DNA of 64,000 nt, taken from Chondrosia reniformis (Eukaryota; Porifera; Demospongiae; Chondrillida; Chondrillidae). The notes under the pieces were generated by a model that ran no database searches, was not told the origin of the DNA, and saw only the letters and a list, made by a program, of their open reading frames with translations. This document shows, in pieces, positions 1-10,885 of the stretch (positions are counted from its first letter, which is position 1; each line of letters starts with the position of its first letter). The translations under genes were made by a program, and so were the position numbers. Location of the stretch: positions 7,007,901 through 7,071,900 of the forward strand of contig OX359196.1 of assembly GCA_947172415.1 (NCBI GenBank). The letters run 5' to 3'.

Positions 1-1617
1 GCTTCCCAGAAATGCAAACAAGGACGCATGGGTGTGTTGTGCAGTAAATGTCCTGATGGGCAGGGAGAAGTTGTTGGGTCAGTAGCTTGCTCTGAATGTT
101 CCTATGCTAGTTTGCTGTACTTGCTCATTGTTTTACTTTTAGCCCCTCTTCTTGTATGCTTAATCTGCTGTTTGAACCTGACAATTTCCACACGTTCATT
201 CAACGGTTTTTTGTTTTACCTCCATGTTGTTAATATCAATTTAGATAGCATTTCATCTGAGCCAAAACAGCTCACAAGAGTATTAATTGATATTCTTAAT
301 TTCCAGAACCCGGGATTTCCCCTTTGTCTGTATCCAGGAATGGATAAATTTACAGAGAGCCTGTTATCTTTGATATTACCTCTTTATCTTGTTGGTATTG
401 TTGGAATGGCATTTCTTCTACCAAAGATGAGGTGCATCAATATTCACAAGGTTCACATGGCTGTTGGTCCTAGAATCACACCCGTTCTGGCTACCATCAT
501 CGTTTTGGCCTATAACAAGCTTTCTGACTTTGTCATTAATAGCCTAGTCTTCACTAACCTGTGTAGGACAGATAGTGATGAGTGTACCTATGTTTGGCTG
601 TATGATGGTGGAATGGAATATTTTCAAGAACCAAAACATATAGTGTTAGCAATGCTAGCTATTATTTTAATGTTCATCTTTCTGGTCCCCGTGACTACAA
701 CGACCATATTTGGGGACCTGTTAAAGAGGTGCATCAGAAAGCAGTGGTACTGGAATTTCATTGATACATTTTACTGTTCCTTTAGGTTCAAACTTGGTTT
801 TTGGATTGGAATTCGTCTCCTCTTCGTTATTATACTTATGGTTGCTAGGGTATTCTTATATCCCAAGGAATCATTTCTCCTCACCATCTGTATTGCTCAT
901 TTCATCATTATCTTCCAAACAGTATTTAGACCGTTCAGACATCTCCGCTTTGAAAGGTGCCTGCCAAGGAGACTGAAGGAGAAGTACTTTACTGAAGAGT
1001 TTAGCAAGTTCATAGCCAACATGAATGATAACATCTTCATGATCAACATTGCAATTCTCTTCACATGCCTACTTTACAAAACTAATGACATTGAATGGAT
1101 GGTGATGTTGTCAGAATCAGCCGCTCTCTTACAGTTCAGCATCATCTTGGTGTATCACACCTTTGAGTATTCACCGCTTGGACCAAAGCTAGTTCAGTGT
1201 TTCAAGCACATCTATCATTCACTCAAGGCCCGTCTTGCTCTCAGACTGAAAAGACGTAAAAGGAATATTTATGTGGATGATTCACCTCTGTTGGCTACCA
1301 CTCCTCAGATAAATCTGATTCTTAGACCACTCCACAACCAAAGTGAGTGCAGCAGTGAGTTTAGTGAAGAATCTGAAGTGGAGACCAGAGGAGAATCTAA
1401 AGTGGAGACCAGAGGAGAATCTGAAGTGGAGACCAGAGGAGAATCTGAAGTGGAGACCAGAGGAGAATCTGAAATGGAGACCAGAAGAGAATCTGAAGTG
1501 GAGACCAGAAGAGAATCTGAAATGGAGTCTAGAGGAAGTCAAACAATGGAAGAGGATGGTGGCAGTGAAGGTACAAAACTCAGCACTTTGGCCATGCCTC
1601 TCTTAAAAGACCAGTAG
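1..1617 (+). CDS. Polytopic membrane protein, 3' part (5' end outside window)
   Basis: The frame is open from base 1, so this is the last exon of a longer gene; the Met at 28 is internal. The N-terminal part has closely spaced cysteines of the type C-x2-G-x2-G-x-L-C-x2-C, the end of a Cys-rich extracellular region. About eight hydrophobic segments follow (counted from the Met at 28, near residues 29-49, 110-133, 150-172, 205-228, 255-278, 283-303, 332-350 and 355-378). Next come a basic stretch and a cytoplasmic-looking tail with seven copies of an eight-residue acidic/basic repeat. Large Cys-rich multi-pass proteins of this general shape are known from sponge gene sets, from memory; I cannot name a function. 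The stop is TAG at 1615-1617. Confidence 0.75.
   Translation, partial: ASQKCKQGRMGVLCSKCPDGQGEVVGSVACSECSYASLLYLLIVLLLAPLLVCLICCLNLTISTRSFNGFLFYLHVVNINLDSISSEPKQLTRVLIDILNFQNPGFPLCLYPGMDKFTESLLSLILPLYLVGIVGMAFLLPKMRCINIHKVHMAVGPRITPVLATIIVLAYNKLSDFVINSLVFTNLCRTDSDECTYVWLYDGGMEYFQEPKHIVLAMLAIILMFIFLVPVTTTTIFGDLLKRCIRKQWYWNFIDTFYCSFRFKLGFWIGIRLLFVIILMVARVFLYPKESFLLTICIAHFIIIFQTVFRPFRHLRFERCLPRRLKEKYFTEEFSKFIANMNDNIFMINIAILFTCLLYKTNDIEWMVMLSESAALLQFSIILVYHTFEYSPLGPKLVQCFKHIYHSLKARLALRLKRRKRNIYVDDSPLLATTPQINLILRPLHNQSECSSEFSEESEVETRGESKVETRGESEVETRGESEVETRGESEMETRRESEVETRRESEMESRGSQTMEEDGGSEGTKLSTLAMPLLKDQ
1369..1536 (+). repeat. In-frame 24-bp coding minisatellite (7 units)
   Basis: Seven tandem 24-bp units encode ESEVETRG-like octapeptides in the C-terminal tail of the membrane protein. 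Units differ by single substitutions (E to K, V to M, G to R) and keep frame, so copy number could vary without breaking the gene. The antisense frame is also open, a by-product of the repeat. Confidence 0.9.
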
Positions 1618-2035
1618 ATGCAACTTTATACATTTACATATAGTAGTCTGTGAACAATTAAAGAAATAATGTACGTAAGAGTAATTCATGACAACATTGC
1701 ATAGCATGTGTCACATTTAATGATGTTATATATACATTTAACAATAGTATTTTGGTATTTAACATCAACTTGCATTTTCATATTCTGTAAATTTATATAT
1801 AGATTGTATACGGTCATATGGATATTATATATAAGTGAAACATATGTACGTATATATTATGCTAATGGCATCTTATAATGTATAGAATCCACAAGTGTCA
1901 AATATACAACAAGTAGATTGATAGGGAGACTATCTCCGAGTCCTATGTAACTCTATAAGGGATATCACATTAAATTCAAATACACATGTAGAAGATATGT
2001 ATGGATAATTGTAACATAACATGATATACCATTAA

Positions 2036-2325
2036 ATACCTTCCCTTTGAGGCTACTGCTTAAATGTAATCACAAAATACCGACTGAACGGCTTCTGAAC
2101 ACTGACCAGCCAAGAGATTTCAGTTTGGCATTTTGGAAGGCGGACTGTATGCATATAAACATGTGTACTGACTGGTATACCATATTTTAAAATATGAATA
2201 AGGAAAACCTATTAAATATCAATCTGTTATCAACAGGTACCAGAATTGTAATAACTTATAATTGGTCTCTTAATGTAAATATTGAGCATCAATAGAATTT
2301 CAGTCACCCTTTATTTACATTACCC
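2036..2325. repeat. Dispersed repeat, copy 1 of 3
   Basis: About 290 bp starting near CCTTCCCTTTGAGGCTACTG and ending near the ACATTACCCT string. It recurs at 5507-5795 and 9237-9548 with scattered substitutions and small indels. The later two copies sit at the heads of duplicated units upstream of MABP-like genes; this one is isolated. No ORF and no clear terminal repeats are visible. Confidence 0.8.
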
Positions 2326-2752
2326 TTGATAAGATTTTTAAATTGCATAATATGAGATACAGATAAGATTTAACAAGTAATTCAAGTAATTATACAGATT
2401 TTCTTGTACAATAGCAAGAGGTCTGATGACTTTATCTATAGAACTGTACTGAGAGAATGAGATACAGAAATAATTGATAATGAATACATTCTTAATGGAA
2501 TAAATTTAAACTTTCAATATAAATATGAGGTAATTTATTCATTGTCTTTACTGCAAATGAGATTTTATAAATCCTGAAATAGAGAGAATGACGAAGACTG
2601 AGGAACCATTACTGATTGTTCATGTAGTTGATTTTCCATTGAAAAGATTCACCCTTTGCTATATTAAATACATATTGAAAGTGTTTCTGTTCACACTTTT
2701 TACTTGATGAAGGACACCATATGATAGAAATGTTAGATTTAAATTTGTCTGT

Positions 2753-2946
2753 GTTTGTATAAACTTAAATGTATAGATCAACTATGTCCACAACAAACTT
2801 ACATATAATTATATACCTGATTGATTGAATAAGTTGCTAGTGCTTGTGACATACACAAAGGATGGCTGACCACACATGCTACCTAACTATACTAAGAGAG
2901 GATTTGCTAAAGTGTGTACGATGTACAATGTACAATATGCAGTATA
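2753..2946. repeat. Direct duplication, left copy (partner 3217-3386)
   Basis: The stretch running from TTTGTATAAACTTAAAT to the AATATGC near 2940 recurs at 3217-3386 with a few substitutions and a deletion of about 15 bases. It is a simple local duplication with about 270 bp between copies. Confidence 0.8.
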
Positions 2947-3216
2947 TTATTATTATTTGCGTTCTCTCCATTCTCCAATAGTTGTGGTGGCATAGTGATT
3001 CCAATTCAACCAAAAGCCCTTCAGAGCCATTTAGCTCACACCACCATAATATATTTACCATTCCTCCTATTAGTAGTATAAATAGGGAAACTTTAAGATC
3101 TAAGGCCGATCTTAAAGTATCAATGTTATCATCATTAAACTTTGGGTATTACCCCTGCCCACTCATGTCCCCTGAGGAGCACAATGAGCTAATGGGCGGA
3201 ACCCTTCAGTTACCAG

Positions 3217-3386
3217 TTTGTATAAACTTAAATATATAGATCAACTATGTCCACAATAAACTTACATATAATTACCTGATTGATTGAATAAGTTGCTAGT
3301 ACTTATGACATACACAAAGGATGCTACCTAACTATACTAAGAGAGGATTTGCTAAAGTGTGTACAATGTATAATATGCCGTATATA
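3217..3386. repeat. Direct duplication, right copy (partner 2753-2946)
   Basis: Shorter partner of the duplication starting at 2753. It keeps the run containing GATTGATTGAATAAGTTGCT and the following GAGGATTTGCTAAAGTGTG. Confidence 0.8.
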
Positions 3387-3550
3387 CATATTATGTAAAT
3401 ACTGGACTTTTATATCAGTATGTACATAAGTATTAGTTATACCAAACGCACCCGAGGGCGAGTACGTATATAAACCCATATACACCGAAACACCGTGGTA
3501 TGAGTGATATATACTCTGTTGCTTCTTATCGTTATTTTGGCGGGACTTTC

Positions 3551-3765
3551 AGGATGGCTCATCTAGCGTCTGGTTGGTTTTGCTTAAACACGCTGACGAC
3601 TTCATAGAATGCTCTTGCCCTGACTACTCCAACTGTCCTAAATGTAAGGAGAATTGTCCACCCCCCAAGAAGAAACGTCTTAGTTTACCATATTTGGGCA
3701 GGGATATAACAGGATTTAAGAAGCCGATGCAGTTTAAATCCTGTTATCACGGTTACGAAATTTAA
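3551..3765 (+). other. Short Cys/Pro-rich ORF with hairpin; possible gene relic
   Basis: A reading frame near 3574-3765 encodes about 60 residues with a C-x-C-x5-C-x2-C-x3-C cysteine cluster followed by a Pro/Lys-rich stretch. It lacks an ATG in frame; an ATG at 3554 opens a different frame that stops after 17 codons. A strong stem, AACAGGATTTAA (near 3708-3719) with TTAAATCCTGTT (near 3733-3744), overlaps its end. This could be the last exon of a decayed gene or mobile element. I do not recognise it. Confidence 0.3.
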
Positions 3766-4254
3766 ACACAGGCAGTTGCCCCGGCAACGGAGTATATTAT
3801 GTATTATATTGTGTGATCAGTACATATACTGTATATATATATATATAATGATAGGTATGGTAATGTAATCATCCCATACAGCTAAGGGGTATCTAAAGTA
3901 TACGTATATAGGTTCTAACTGCTTGGTTACTATATAATATATACAGAGTGCACAAATCAATATTAATGACATACATAGAGTACTTGATTCAGAAAGTCCA
4001 TGAACATGCATAACTGTAATAAATTTAATGTTTTCATGTAACTCAAACTTGTTGAAATACATATACGTAGTTGTAGTTGTTCAAATTAATTATAATTACA
4101 GGTACATGGAAAAATCAAAAATAATTCCAAAATTCCTGATTACAAGTTCATTGTGAGTACTATGCTATAAAACTAATCCTATATCTTCCAGAGTATACGA
4201 TTAATGATATTTTGATCATGAGTTAGATGATTCCAGTCCCAGACCTGTGAGTGA

Positions 4255-4896
4255 TCAGGGGTTACAGATTACTTCCAGTTTTGGAGGATAGCTGGATTCA
4301 CGGCTGTAAAAGTGTATTTCCTGTCCTACAGCATATTCATTGACAGCTCTTAGCAGGATGCCATAGTTTGGAGTTCCAGCGGGACCAAACCAGCTTAGAG
4401 CTGCAGGAGTAACATCAAATGCTATATTGCTGCTCACCTGATTTGGGCTGATTTCACCATTTTCAGTAAATATCACCTCGCTCATGTAAGAGGGACTGGC
4501 ACCATTTCCTGGTGACACTGCAGTTATTCCATACTCACCAATGGTAGCTTCATCCCAAGGTACATTAACTTGGTGTGTTCGGAGATTGCGATCAATTGGT
4601 TGTGCACCCGAGATACTTTCCAAATGGAGATACAGGGTAGCTGTCAATACTGTTGGGCACGATATGGTTGGAAATTCAACCAGAAAAGCCTTTGGTTGAA
4701 TTGGTGCACCAGCGGATCGGCCAACAGTGAGAACACCAGAAGACCCCAGCTGAGGCTGCAGTGGTGTTGTGTTATCGAGTGTTGTATCCCTGATAGCTGA
4801 CAGCAAATGAGTAGAGGCAGCTTTAACTGCAGTCATTTGAATACATAGAAAAATGGTTGGCAGAAGCACTCCACATCTTGCAATGATTGTCTTCAT
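4255..4896 (-). CDS. Secreted DNRLRE-type domain protein (213 aa)
   Basis: Single-exon gene. The ATG at 4896 starts a clear signal peptide (basic start, hydrophobic core, probable cleavage after about residue 26). The remainder matches the look of the DNRLRE family, a beta-sandwich domain of secreted proteins: a D-T-T-L start, a central segment on proportional co-ordinates with a V-P-W-D-E motif, an F-D-V-T-P-A stretch and an ending F-Y-S-R-E-S-S-Y-P-P-K-L-E-V. The last motif is the most diagnostic. The protein is about one domain long, with no catalytic or anchoring segment. A TATA box lies 62 bp upstream of the ATG. DNRLRE is recalled from family knowledge and was not searched. Confidence 0.75.
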   Translation of the reverse strand: MKTIIARCGVLLPTIFLCIQMTAVKAASTHLLSAIRDTTLDNTTPLQPQLGSSGVLTVGRSAGAPIQPKAFLVEFPTISCPTVLTATLYLHLESISGAQPIDRNLRTHQVNVPWDEATIGEYGITAVSPGNGASPSYMSEVIFTENGEISPNQVSSNIAFDVTPAALSWFGPAGTPNYGILLRAVNEYAVGQEIHFYSRESSYPPKLEVICNP

Positions 4897-4957
4897 CTTT
4901 GTCTGCTGGGTAACTGTATTAGCTGTTCCAGATGTGAAGACAGCTGTTTTGTGCTCC

Positions 4958-4965
4958 CTTTTATA
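4958..4965 (-). promoter_or_regulatory. TATA box of the DNRLRE gene
   Basis: TATAAAAG on the minus strand, 62 bp upstream of the ATG at 4896. A start about 30 bp downstream would give a 5' UTR of roughly 40 nt. Spacing and match are good; it is not proven. Confidence 0.6.
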
Positions 4966-5230
4966 CAGTAAGTAGATGCAGATTGTGTACTTTCAGACTT
5001 ACATTTTTAGCCATATTGTGAATATTTATCACTAAAATATGCGTCTTTGATGTGTTTTCAGAGCAAATTCAATTAAATCAAAATAGCCTCGGGTGAGTTA
5101 GACAGGTGTATATATAAAAAAGAAGCAATTCCTTTTCTACAATACACAATTAGGTTAATGTGTAAGAATATATATATACTATATAATTCCAAAATTCAGG
5201 AACTTACATTCAACTCATTTAGTAAATGTA

Positions 5231-5407
5231 ATGATATATGAAGTTTATTGAGCAACAGCAACATAAAATCTTTGGAATAGAACATTTCAACCCAAAGGTC
5301 TTCATCAGCAATAATATTGCAGCATATTGCTGATGAAGACCTTCGGGTTGAAACGTTCTATTCCAAAGATTTAATGTTGCTGTTGCTCAATAAACTTCAT
5401 ATATCAT
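5231..5407. mobile_element. Near-perfect palindromic element (MITE/SINE-like insertion)
   Basis: The arms 5231-5315 and 5326-5407 are reverse complements with few mismatches around a short AT loop. The insertion as a whole spans about 5234-5438 and is flanked by a 13-bp direct repeat AGTAAATGTAATG (5221-5233 and 5439-5451). The paralogous segment at 9140-9190 has one copy of this 13-mer and no insert, so it is an empty site. A 3' tail of about 30 bp lies outside the palindrome. There is no coding capacity. Confidence 0.8.
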
Positions 5408-5506
5408 CATGATCGCAACAAATAAACCCTATCACTTCAGTAAATGTAATGTATGCATAATATATACATGTGTGCATGAAGAGACTTATATATAATTCTA
5501 ACATAA

Positions 5507-5795
5507 CATTCCCTTTGAGGCTACTGCTTAAATGTAATCACAAAATACCGACTAAATGGCTTTCTGAACACTGACAAGCCGAGAGATTTCAGTTTGGCAT
5601 TTTGGAAGGCAGACTGTATGCATATACATAAACATGTGTACTGACTGGGTATATCACGTTTTATAGAATATTAATAAGGAAAACTTATTAAATATCAATC
5701 TGTTATCAACAGGTACCAGAATTGTAATTGTTCTCTTAATGTAAATATTGAGCATCAATAGAATTTCAGTCGCCTATAATTACATTACCCTCTAT
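5507..5795. repeat. Dispersed repeat, copy 2 of 3
   Basis: Same family as 2036-2325 and 9237-9548. It lies directly upstream of the minisatellite at about 5960 and is part of the duplicated unit that ends in the first MABP-like gene. Confidence 0.8.
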
Positions 5796-5954
5796 GCAAT
5801 ACTAATACAATTATAACTATATATGTACATCATTAAAGATAACAGATCTTGATTACATTCAATACTTATGTATTTGCCCATTTGATAGAGTTACAGCTCT
5901 AAATTAACATGCTGGTATACGAACTTAATGTATGATTTGCCCCTTCTACCTGTG

Positions 5955-6295
5955 CCTGGCTGCGACAAGGCCCCTTCCCTCCCCTTAATTGAGACCTACT
6001 GCTGCTACAAGGCTCCATCCCTCCCCTTAATTGAGACCTGCTGCTGCTACAAGGCCCCATTCCCTCCCCTTAATTGAGACCTGCTGCTGCTACAAGGCCC
6101 TCCCCTTAATTGAGACCTGCTGCTGCTACAAGGCCCCATTCCCTCCCCTTAATTGAGACCTGCTGCTGCTACAAGGCCCCATCCCTCCCCTTAATTGAGA
6201 CCTGCTGCTGTGACAAGGCCCCATCCCTCCCCTTAATTGAGACCTGCTGCTGCTACAAGGCCCCATCCCTCCCCTTAATTGAGACCTGCTTCCCC
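5955..6295. repeat. 42-bp minisatellite upstream of the first MABP-like gene
   Basis: About eight copies of a 42-bp unit containing CCCTCCCCTTAATTGAGACC and a (CTG) triplet run. The unit is a multiple of three, so an artificial ORF (14-residue period) appears. A shorter version lies at the matching place upstream of the second gene (9700-9945); it is absent upstream of the third. Confidence 0.9.
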
Positions 6296-6299
6296 GCTT

Positions 6300-7161
6300 C
6301 TATACCTGTGCCTGACTACTACTAGAGAGGAAGCTTAAGGTAGGTATTGGTGTGGCAGCCAAAGCAGAGAATAAGAACATTTGGATATATACTTCCTATT
6401 CCTTCACCCCATGCTGCAGTGGAGACTGCTGGACCAGTGCTTTGATCCCCCATCACATTCACTGAGCCAAAACCACATTTAGGAAGTATTATTGGTAAAA
6501 AGGTAATTTGTAAACTGCTGAGCCATGCACCACACTTAGAGTACAGACACTAGGAAGCCAGAAAGTAATTATAACCAGATGACTTACTTACATCTATAGT
6601 GACAGTAGATATACATATTGCATATATTTCATACATATTTTCTTGATTTGCAATTGTCTGATCTACATATTCTAGTGAGAAGTGCTCACAATTACACATA
6701 TCAGTGATTAAACTTCAAGATTCTTAGTTGCAACTTTAAAATGTTTCAAAGGTACACATGCATCAATCAACTGTTACTTACAGCTAGAGATTTACGAAAC
6801 AACAGTTGTTGGTCAATGCAAACTCGTTAAAGTGTGGCTGACCACTGAATATGAGAAATAGGGGACTTTAAGATCTGAAGCTGATCTTAAAGCTTAAATT
6901 TGATATTCTCATCATTTGCTGGATGTCTAGATCTATGGCTTGACTATCATTTGAGTGGCTATAGACTCTGGTATATGCGTACATGTATCAAAGCTGTACA
7001 TGTAAGATCATAGCTTTAATATATTTGGCTAACATTATAGCTATAAGCCATGTGATATGATCATGCGCCTTTCCTATGTATGTACGTACGTAACACCTCA
7101 GAGGTTCATGTACATATCATATCAATATACTTTTGGTAGCTTAGCATTATCATTTAATAAT
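6300..7161. other. Duplicated 5' flank of the first MABP-like gene
   Basis: No gene. This ~850-bp flank is repeated upstream of the second (9965-10785) and third (11600-12261) copies. It contains the CTTTAAGATC hairpin at 6866-6892. Confidence 0.8.
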
Positions 7162-7171
7162 CTTGATTGGC

Positions 7172-7180
7172 TATATAAAA
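7172..7180 (+). promoter_or_regulatory. TATA box of MABP-like gene 1
   Basis: TATATAAAA, 90 bp upstream of the chosen ATG, in a block conserved in all three copies (also 10796-10805 and 12272-12280). The open frame reaches back across this box, so its N-terminal extension would be transcribed only if initiation were upstream. This supports the ATG at 7262. Confidence 0.7.
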
Positions 7181-7261
7181 GGGAGACCACCAGCTCATTC
7201 TAGTCAAATCTATACAGGAAGCTTTAAGAATTCTTTCCAGATATTTCCAAGATATCAGAAG

Positions 7262-7756
7262 ATGTTTAAGCTGATTATCTTGTCGTTGGTAATGTGTTAC
7301 TCCTTTGAAGGTGTAGCTACAACATATATTTCTAAGATTATAGCGCTTGCATCAGACTCTCCTAATCCTGACGTTCCTCCTGGCTTTGTACGTATTGATG
7401 TGGACCTTAATCAGGGTGCTGAAGGCAAGTACATCTATCTGGCTTACCATACAACAGACATACTGTGTGAAGCCCTAACAGGACTGGACTTAGAGGGAGG
7501 GAGTTCAAGGGACTTTTCATTCCAACCAGGTTTTGATAGAATAGATCAAGACTTAAATCAGGGAGCTTTGGGTAAATATGTGTACGCCTATACTACCAGT
7601 AATACGGCACGCCCCCCACTTAAAGAGGTTGCAGTTATTGTTGGAGATACAAGGCATACCTACCCACCGGACAGCTCCTGGATAAGAATTAATCAAGATG
7701 CCAATGAAGGTGCCGGGGGAAAATACATTTATGTTATGTACAAGACTTCCTACTAA
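7262..7756 (+). CDS. Secreted beta-prism (MABP-like) protein, copy 1 (164 aa)
   Basis: Single exon. The start is the ATG at 7262, just before a typical signal peptide (residues 1-19). The mature protein has three internal repeats (about residues 39-62, 88-110 and 136-160), each with the pattern P-x-x-(F/W)-x-R-I-(D/N)-x-D-x-N-x-G-A-x-G-K-Y-(I/V)-Y. This N-x-G-A-x-G-K-Y-I-Y signature is that of the MABP beta-prism fold, known from ESCRT-I MVB12 and from secreted or membrane-binding proteins. A three-fold repeat fits a beta-prism. A role in membrane or glycan binding outside the cell is inference. The polyadenylation signal AATAAA lies at 7834-7839. Copies 2 and 3 differ by a handful of residues. 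Confidence 0.75.
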   Translation: MFKLIILSLVMCYSFEGVATTYISKIIALASDSPNPDVPPGFVRIDVDLNQGAEGKYIYLAYHTTDILCEALTGLDLEGGSSRDFSFQPGFDRIDQDLNQGALGKYVYAYTTSNTARPPLKEVAVIVGDTRHTYPPDSSWIRINQDANEGAGGKYIYVMYKTSY

Positions 7757-7833
7757 GAAAGAAGCAATAGCAAGGCTGAAATAGAACAAAAGTAGAACCT
7801 AGAGTATCCACTGACTCATTATATTTGGCATTT

Positions 7834-7839
7834 AATAAA
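7834..7839 (+). terminator. Polyadenylation signal of MABP-like gene 1
   Basis: AATAAA 77 bp after the stop codon, conserved in copies 2 (11458-11463) and 3 (12934-12939). Confidence 0.6.
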
Positions 7840-8051
7840 TATTATTATCAGAATTTGACTTGACACAATACATTACATTCTTAAAAATGTAATATATAGT
7901 GCCATTGCACATTTCATCTCCCTTGCTTGCTATATAAACATATACAGCTTGATGATTACGAAACTAGCATAAGATTATCATAATAAAGATATATATTTTC
8001 TCAATATAGCAAAATAAAATCTAACAATTGTTAGATTTACGTCTTGAATTC

Positions 8052-8852
8052 CTACACTTTTGACAATGACAGGAGACTATTAACAACTTTAGCAATAGCG
8101 TGAGCTCCACAGACCATATCTTTAGAATTGTAGTGAGAGAAGGAGACGCGAATGTAATTGACAAATTTTCTCTCTGGAGACATTCTAGAAGGAATAAAAT
8201 TTCACAGGTCAAAATGAATATAGGGTAATTCCACAGTTTTACTAAATAATGCAGGGCTTGCATCATGCTTACACAATTATTACGAACCTGATGCCAGGTT
8301 GAAAGGTAACTTTGTGTTCATCTTTACACACTTCTACCACATCTGTGCAAGTTTTAAAGATTTAGATAAAATATGGATCCTCCCAGCAGCATAAATGAAC
8401 ACTTTTAAGTACTGTATTTGTCAGTGTAGAGGTCCGGGGTCAGTTGGTCTATTCTTATATAGGGACAAGGATTGATATAGAGGACCCAGGCCTCTATTTG
8501 GACAAATATAGTAACATTCCAGGTTCCAAACAGGTATATGCATGAACTTAATATCAAATTCAAATTCAAAGCACAGCTAACCTCTCCCATCAATCTGTTT
8601 AGGAAGGAGTATCCACAGAAAATACCCTCCCTACAAGTGAGGCGGGCAGCAAGATGTACTGTATATATACACACAACACTTATCATCATAGACTTTGCAC
8701 AGTTAACTGCCTTCACTCTCCTTTAGTTTAAATGCACACACACATACACATCGTACTGCATGTGTGTGACACACAGGTCTGACCTTTGGTCTCTTGATAG
8801 AAGCACAAGGGAGCTCCTTCTCAAGAGTGTCACAGAATGCATCACATCCCTC
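8052..8852 (-). pseudogene. 3'-only fragment of a PLP aminotransferase gene (exons 8-11)
   Basis: Four exons read cleanly on the minus strand: 8784-8852, 8582-8630, 8288-8342 and 8052-8184. They correspond one for one, with the same lengths and phases (69, 49, 55 and 133 nt), to the last four exons of the complete gene at 13161-16807, and their introns are nearly identical too. The frame is open and includes the conserved G-G-Y-F-L-W-I motif and the stop. Homology to the complete gene ends near 9035, before the position of exon 7. The PLP-lysine, N-P-T-G and N-terminal exons are absent. It is a by-product of the segmental duplication and cannot encode an enzyme. Confidence 0.85.
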
Positions 8853-9236
8853 CTAAATACAAGGACAATATACATGGAGAGAACATGTGTGAATACTGCA
8901 TGTTGAGTAGAGACCTCTTTGGTCTAAAACAAGTCTGTAGACAGATCAATGACTAATACTAATACATACAAATATTCACTATACAGTATATACAGTATAT
9001 GAACACATTATAGATATAGACTACATACAAATATACTTCCTGGAGCACCAGCTATATAATATGTAGCAATTAAGGCATGAATTAGATTTCTAGAATTTTC
9101 ATTCCATAGTTATACATACTGTATACTATATAATTCCAAAAATCAGGAACTTACATTCAACTCATTTAGTAGATGTAATGTATGCATAATATATACATGT
9201 GTGCGTGAAGAGGCTTATTATAATTGTAACATAACA

Positions 9237-9548
9237 TTAAATACCTTCCCTTTAAGGCTACTGCTTAAATGTAATCAAAAAATACCGACTGAACGGCTTC
9301 TGAACACTGACAAGCCGAGAGATTTCAGTTTGGCATTTTGGAAGGCGGACTATATGCATATACATAAACATGTGTACTGACTGGGTATATCACGTTTTAT
9401 AGAATATGAAATATGAATAAGGAAAACTTATTAAATATCAATCTGTTATCAACAGGTACCAGAATTGTAATAACTTATAAATGTTCTCTTAATGTAAATA
9501 TTGAACATCTATAGAATATTTTAGTCACCCTTAATTACATTACCCTCT
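9237..9548. repeat. Dispersed repeat, copy 3 of 3
   Basis: Same family as 2036-2325 and 5507-5795, at the head of the second duplicated unit. The sequence just upstream (9130-9190) is the empty site for the palindromic insertion at 5231-5407. Confidence 0.8.
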
Positions 9549-9699
9549 ATGCAATACCTAATACAATTATAACTCTATACATCATTAAAGATAACAGATC
9601 TTGATTACATTCAATACTTATGTATATTTGCCCATTTGACAGAGTTACAGCACTAAATCAACATGCTGGTATGTGAATTTAATGTATGATTTGCCCCTT

Positions 9700-9945
9700 C
9701 TACCTGTGCCTGGCTGCGACAAGGCCCCATCCCTCCCTTTAATTGAGACCTGCTGCTGCTACAAGGCCCCATTCCCTCCCCTTAATTGAGACGTGCTGCT
9801 GCTTCAAGGCCCCATTCCTCTCCCCTTAATTGAGACGTGCTGCTGCTTCAAGGCCCCATTCCCTCCCCTTAATTGAGACGTGCTGCTGCTACAAGGCCCC
9901 ATTCCCTCCCCTTAATTGAGATCCCCTTAATTGAGACCTGCTTCC
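9700..9945. repeat. 42-bp minisatellite upstream of the second MABP-like gene
   Basis: About five copies of the unit found at 5955-6295, with its own variants (GACGTGC, CTTCAAGG). The copy-number difference shows change after the duplication. Confidence 0.85.
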
Positions 9946-10795
9946 CCCCTTCTACCTGTGCCTGACTACTACTAGAGAGGAAACTACTAGAGAGGAAGGT
10001 AGGTATTGGTGTGGCAGCCAAAGCAGAGAATAAGAACATTTGGATATATACTTCCTATTCCTTCACCCCATGCTGCAGTGGAGACTGCTGGACCAGTGCT
10101 TTGATCCCCCATCACATTCGCTGAGCCAAAACCACATTTAGGAAGTATTATTGGTAAAAAGGTAATTTGTAAACTTCTGAGCCATGCACCACACTTACAG
10201 TACAGACACTAGGAAGCCAGCAAGTAATTACAACCAGATGACTTACTTACATCTATAGTGACAGTAGATATACGTATTTCATATATTTTCATACATATTT
10301 TCTTGATTTGCAATTGTTTGATCTACATACATACGTATATAAATATTCTAGTGAGAAGTGCTCACAATTACACATATCAGTGATTAAACTTCAAGATTCT
10401 TAGTTGCAACTTCAAAAGTATACATGCATCAATCAACTGTTATGAAACAACAGTTGTTGGTCAATGCAAACTCGTTAAAGTGTGGCTGACCACTGAATAT
10501 GAGAAATAGGGGACTTTAAGATCTGAAGCTGATCTTAAAGCTTAAATTTGATATTCTCATTTGCTGGATGTCTAGATCTATGGCTTGACTATCATTTGAG
10601 TGGCTATAGACTCTGGTATATGCATAAGTATATCAAAGCTGTAAGATCATAGCTTTAATATATTTGGCTAACATTAGCTATAAGCCATGTGATATGATCA
10701 TGCACCTTTCCTATGTAACACCTAAGAGGTTCATATACATATCATATCAATATACTTTGGTAGCTTAGCATTATTATTTAATAATCTTGATTGGC

Positions 10796-10805
10796 TATAT
10801 AAAAA
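10796..10805 (+). promoter_or_regulatory. TATA box of MABP-like gene 2
   Basis: TATATAAAAA, 90 bp upstream of the ATG at 10886, in the conserved promoter block. Confidence 0.7.
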
Positions 10806-10885
10806 GGAGACCACCAGCTCATTCTAGTCAAATCTATACAGGAAGCTTTAAGAATTCTTTCCAGATATTTCCAAGATATCAGAAG

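Larger units (their letters stand above)
1618..4254. other. Gene-poor AT-rich spacer with repeats
   Basis: No convincing gene. It holds one copy of a dispersed ~290-bp repeat (2036-2325), a local direct duplication (2753-2946 and 3217-3386), a CTTTAAGATC hairpin (3091-3117) and a short ORF with a nearby hairpin (3551-3765). Short ORFs elsewhere lack codon structure and family motifs. Confidence 0.7.

Noticed and set aside
7163..7261. N-terminal 33-residue extension of the MABP-like protein (also in the other copies)
   Set aside because: It has no ATG, begins at a TTG and runs through the TATA box; the ATG at 7262 starts a proper signal peptide.
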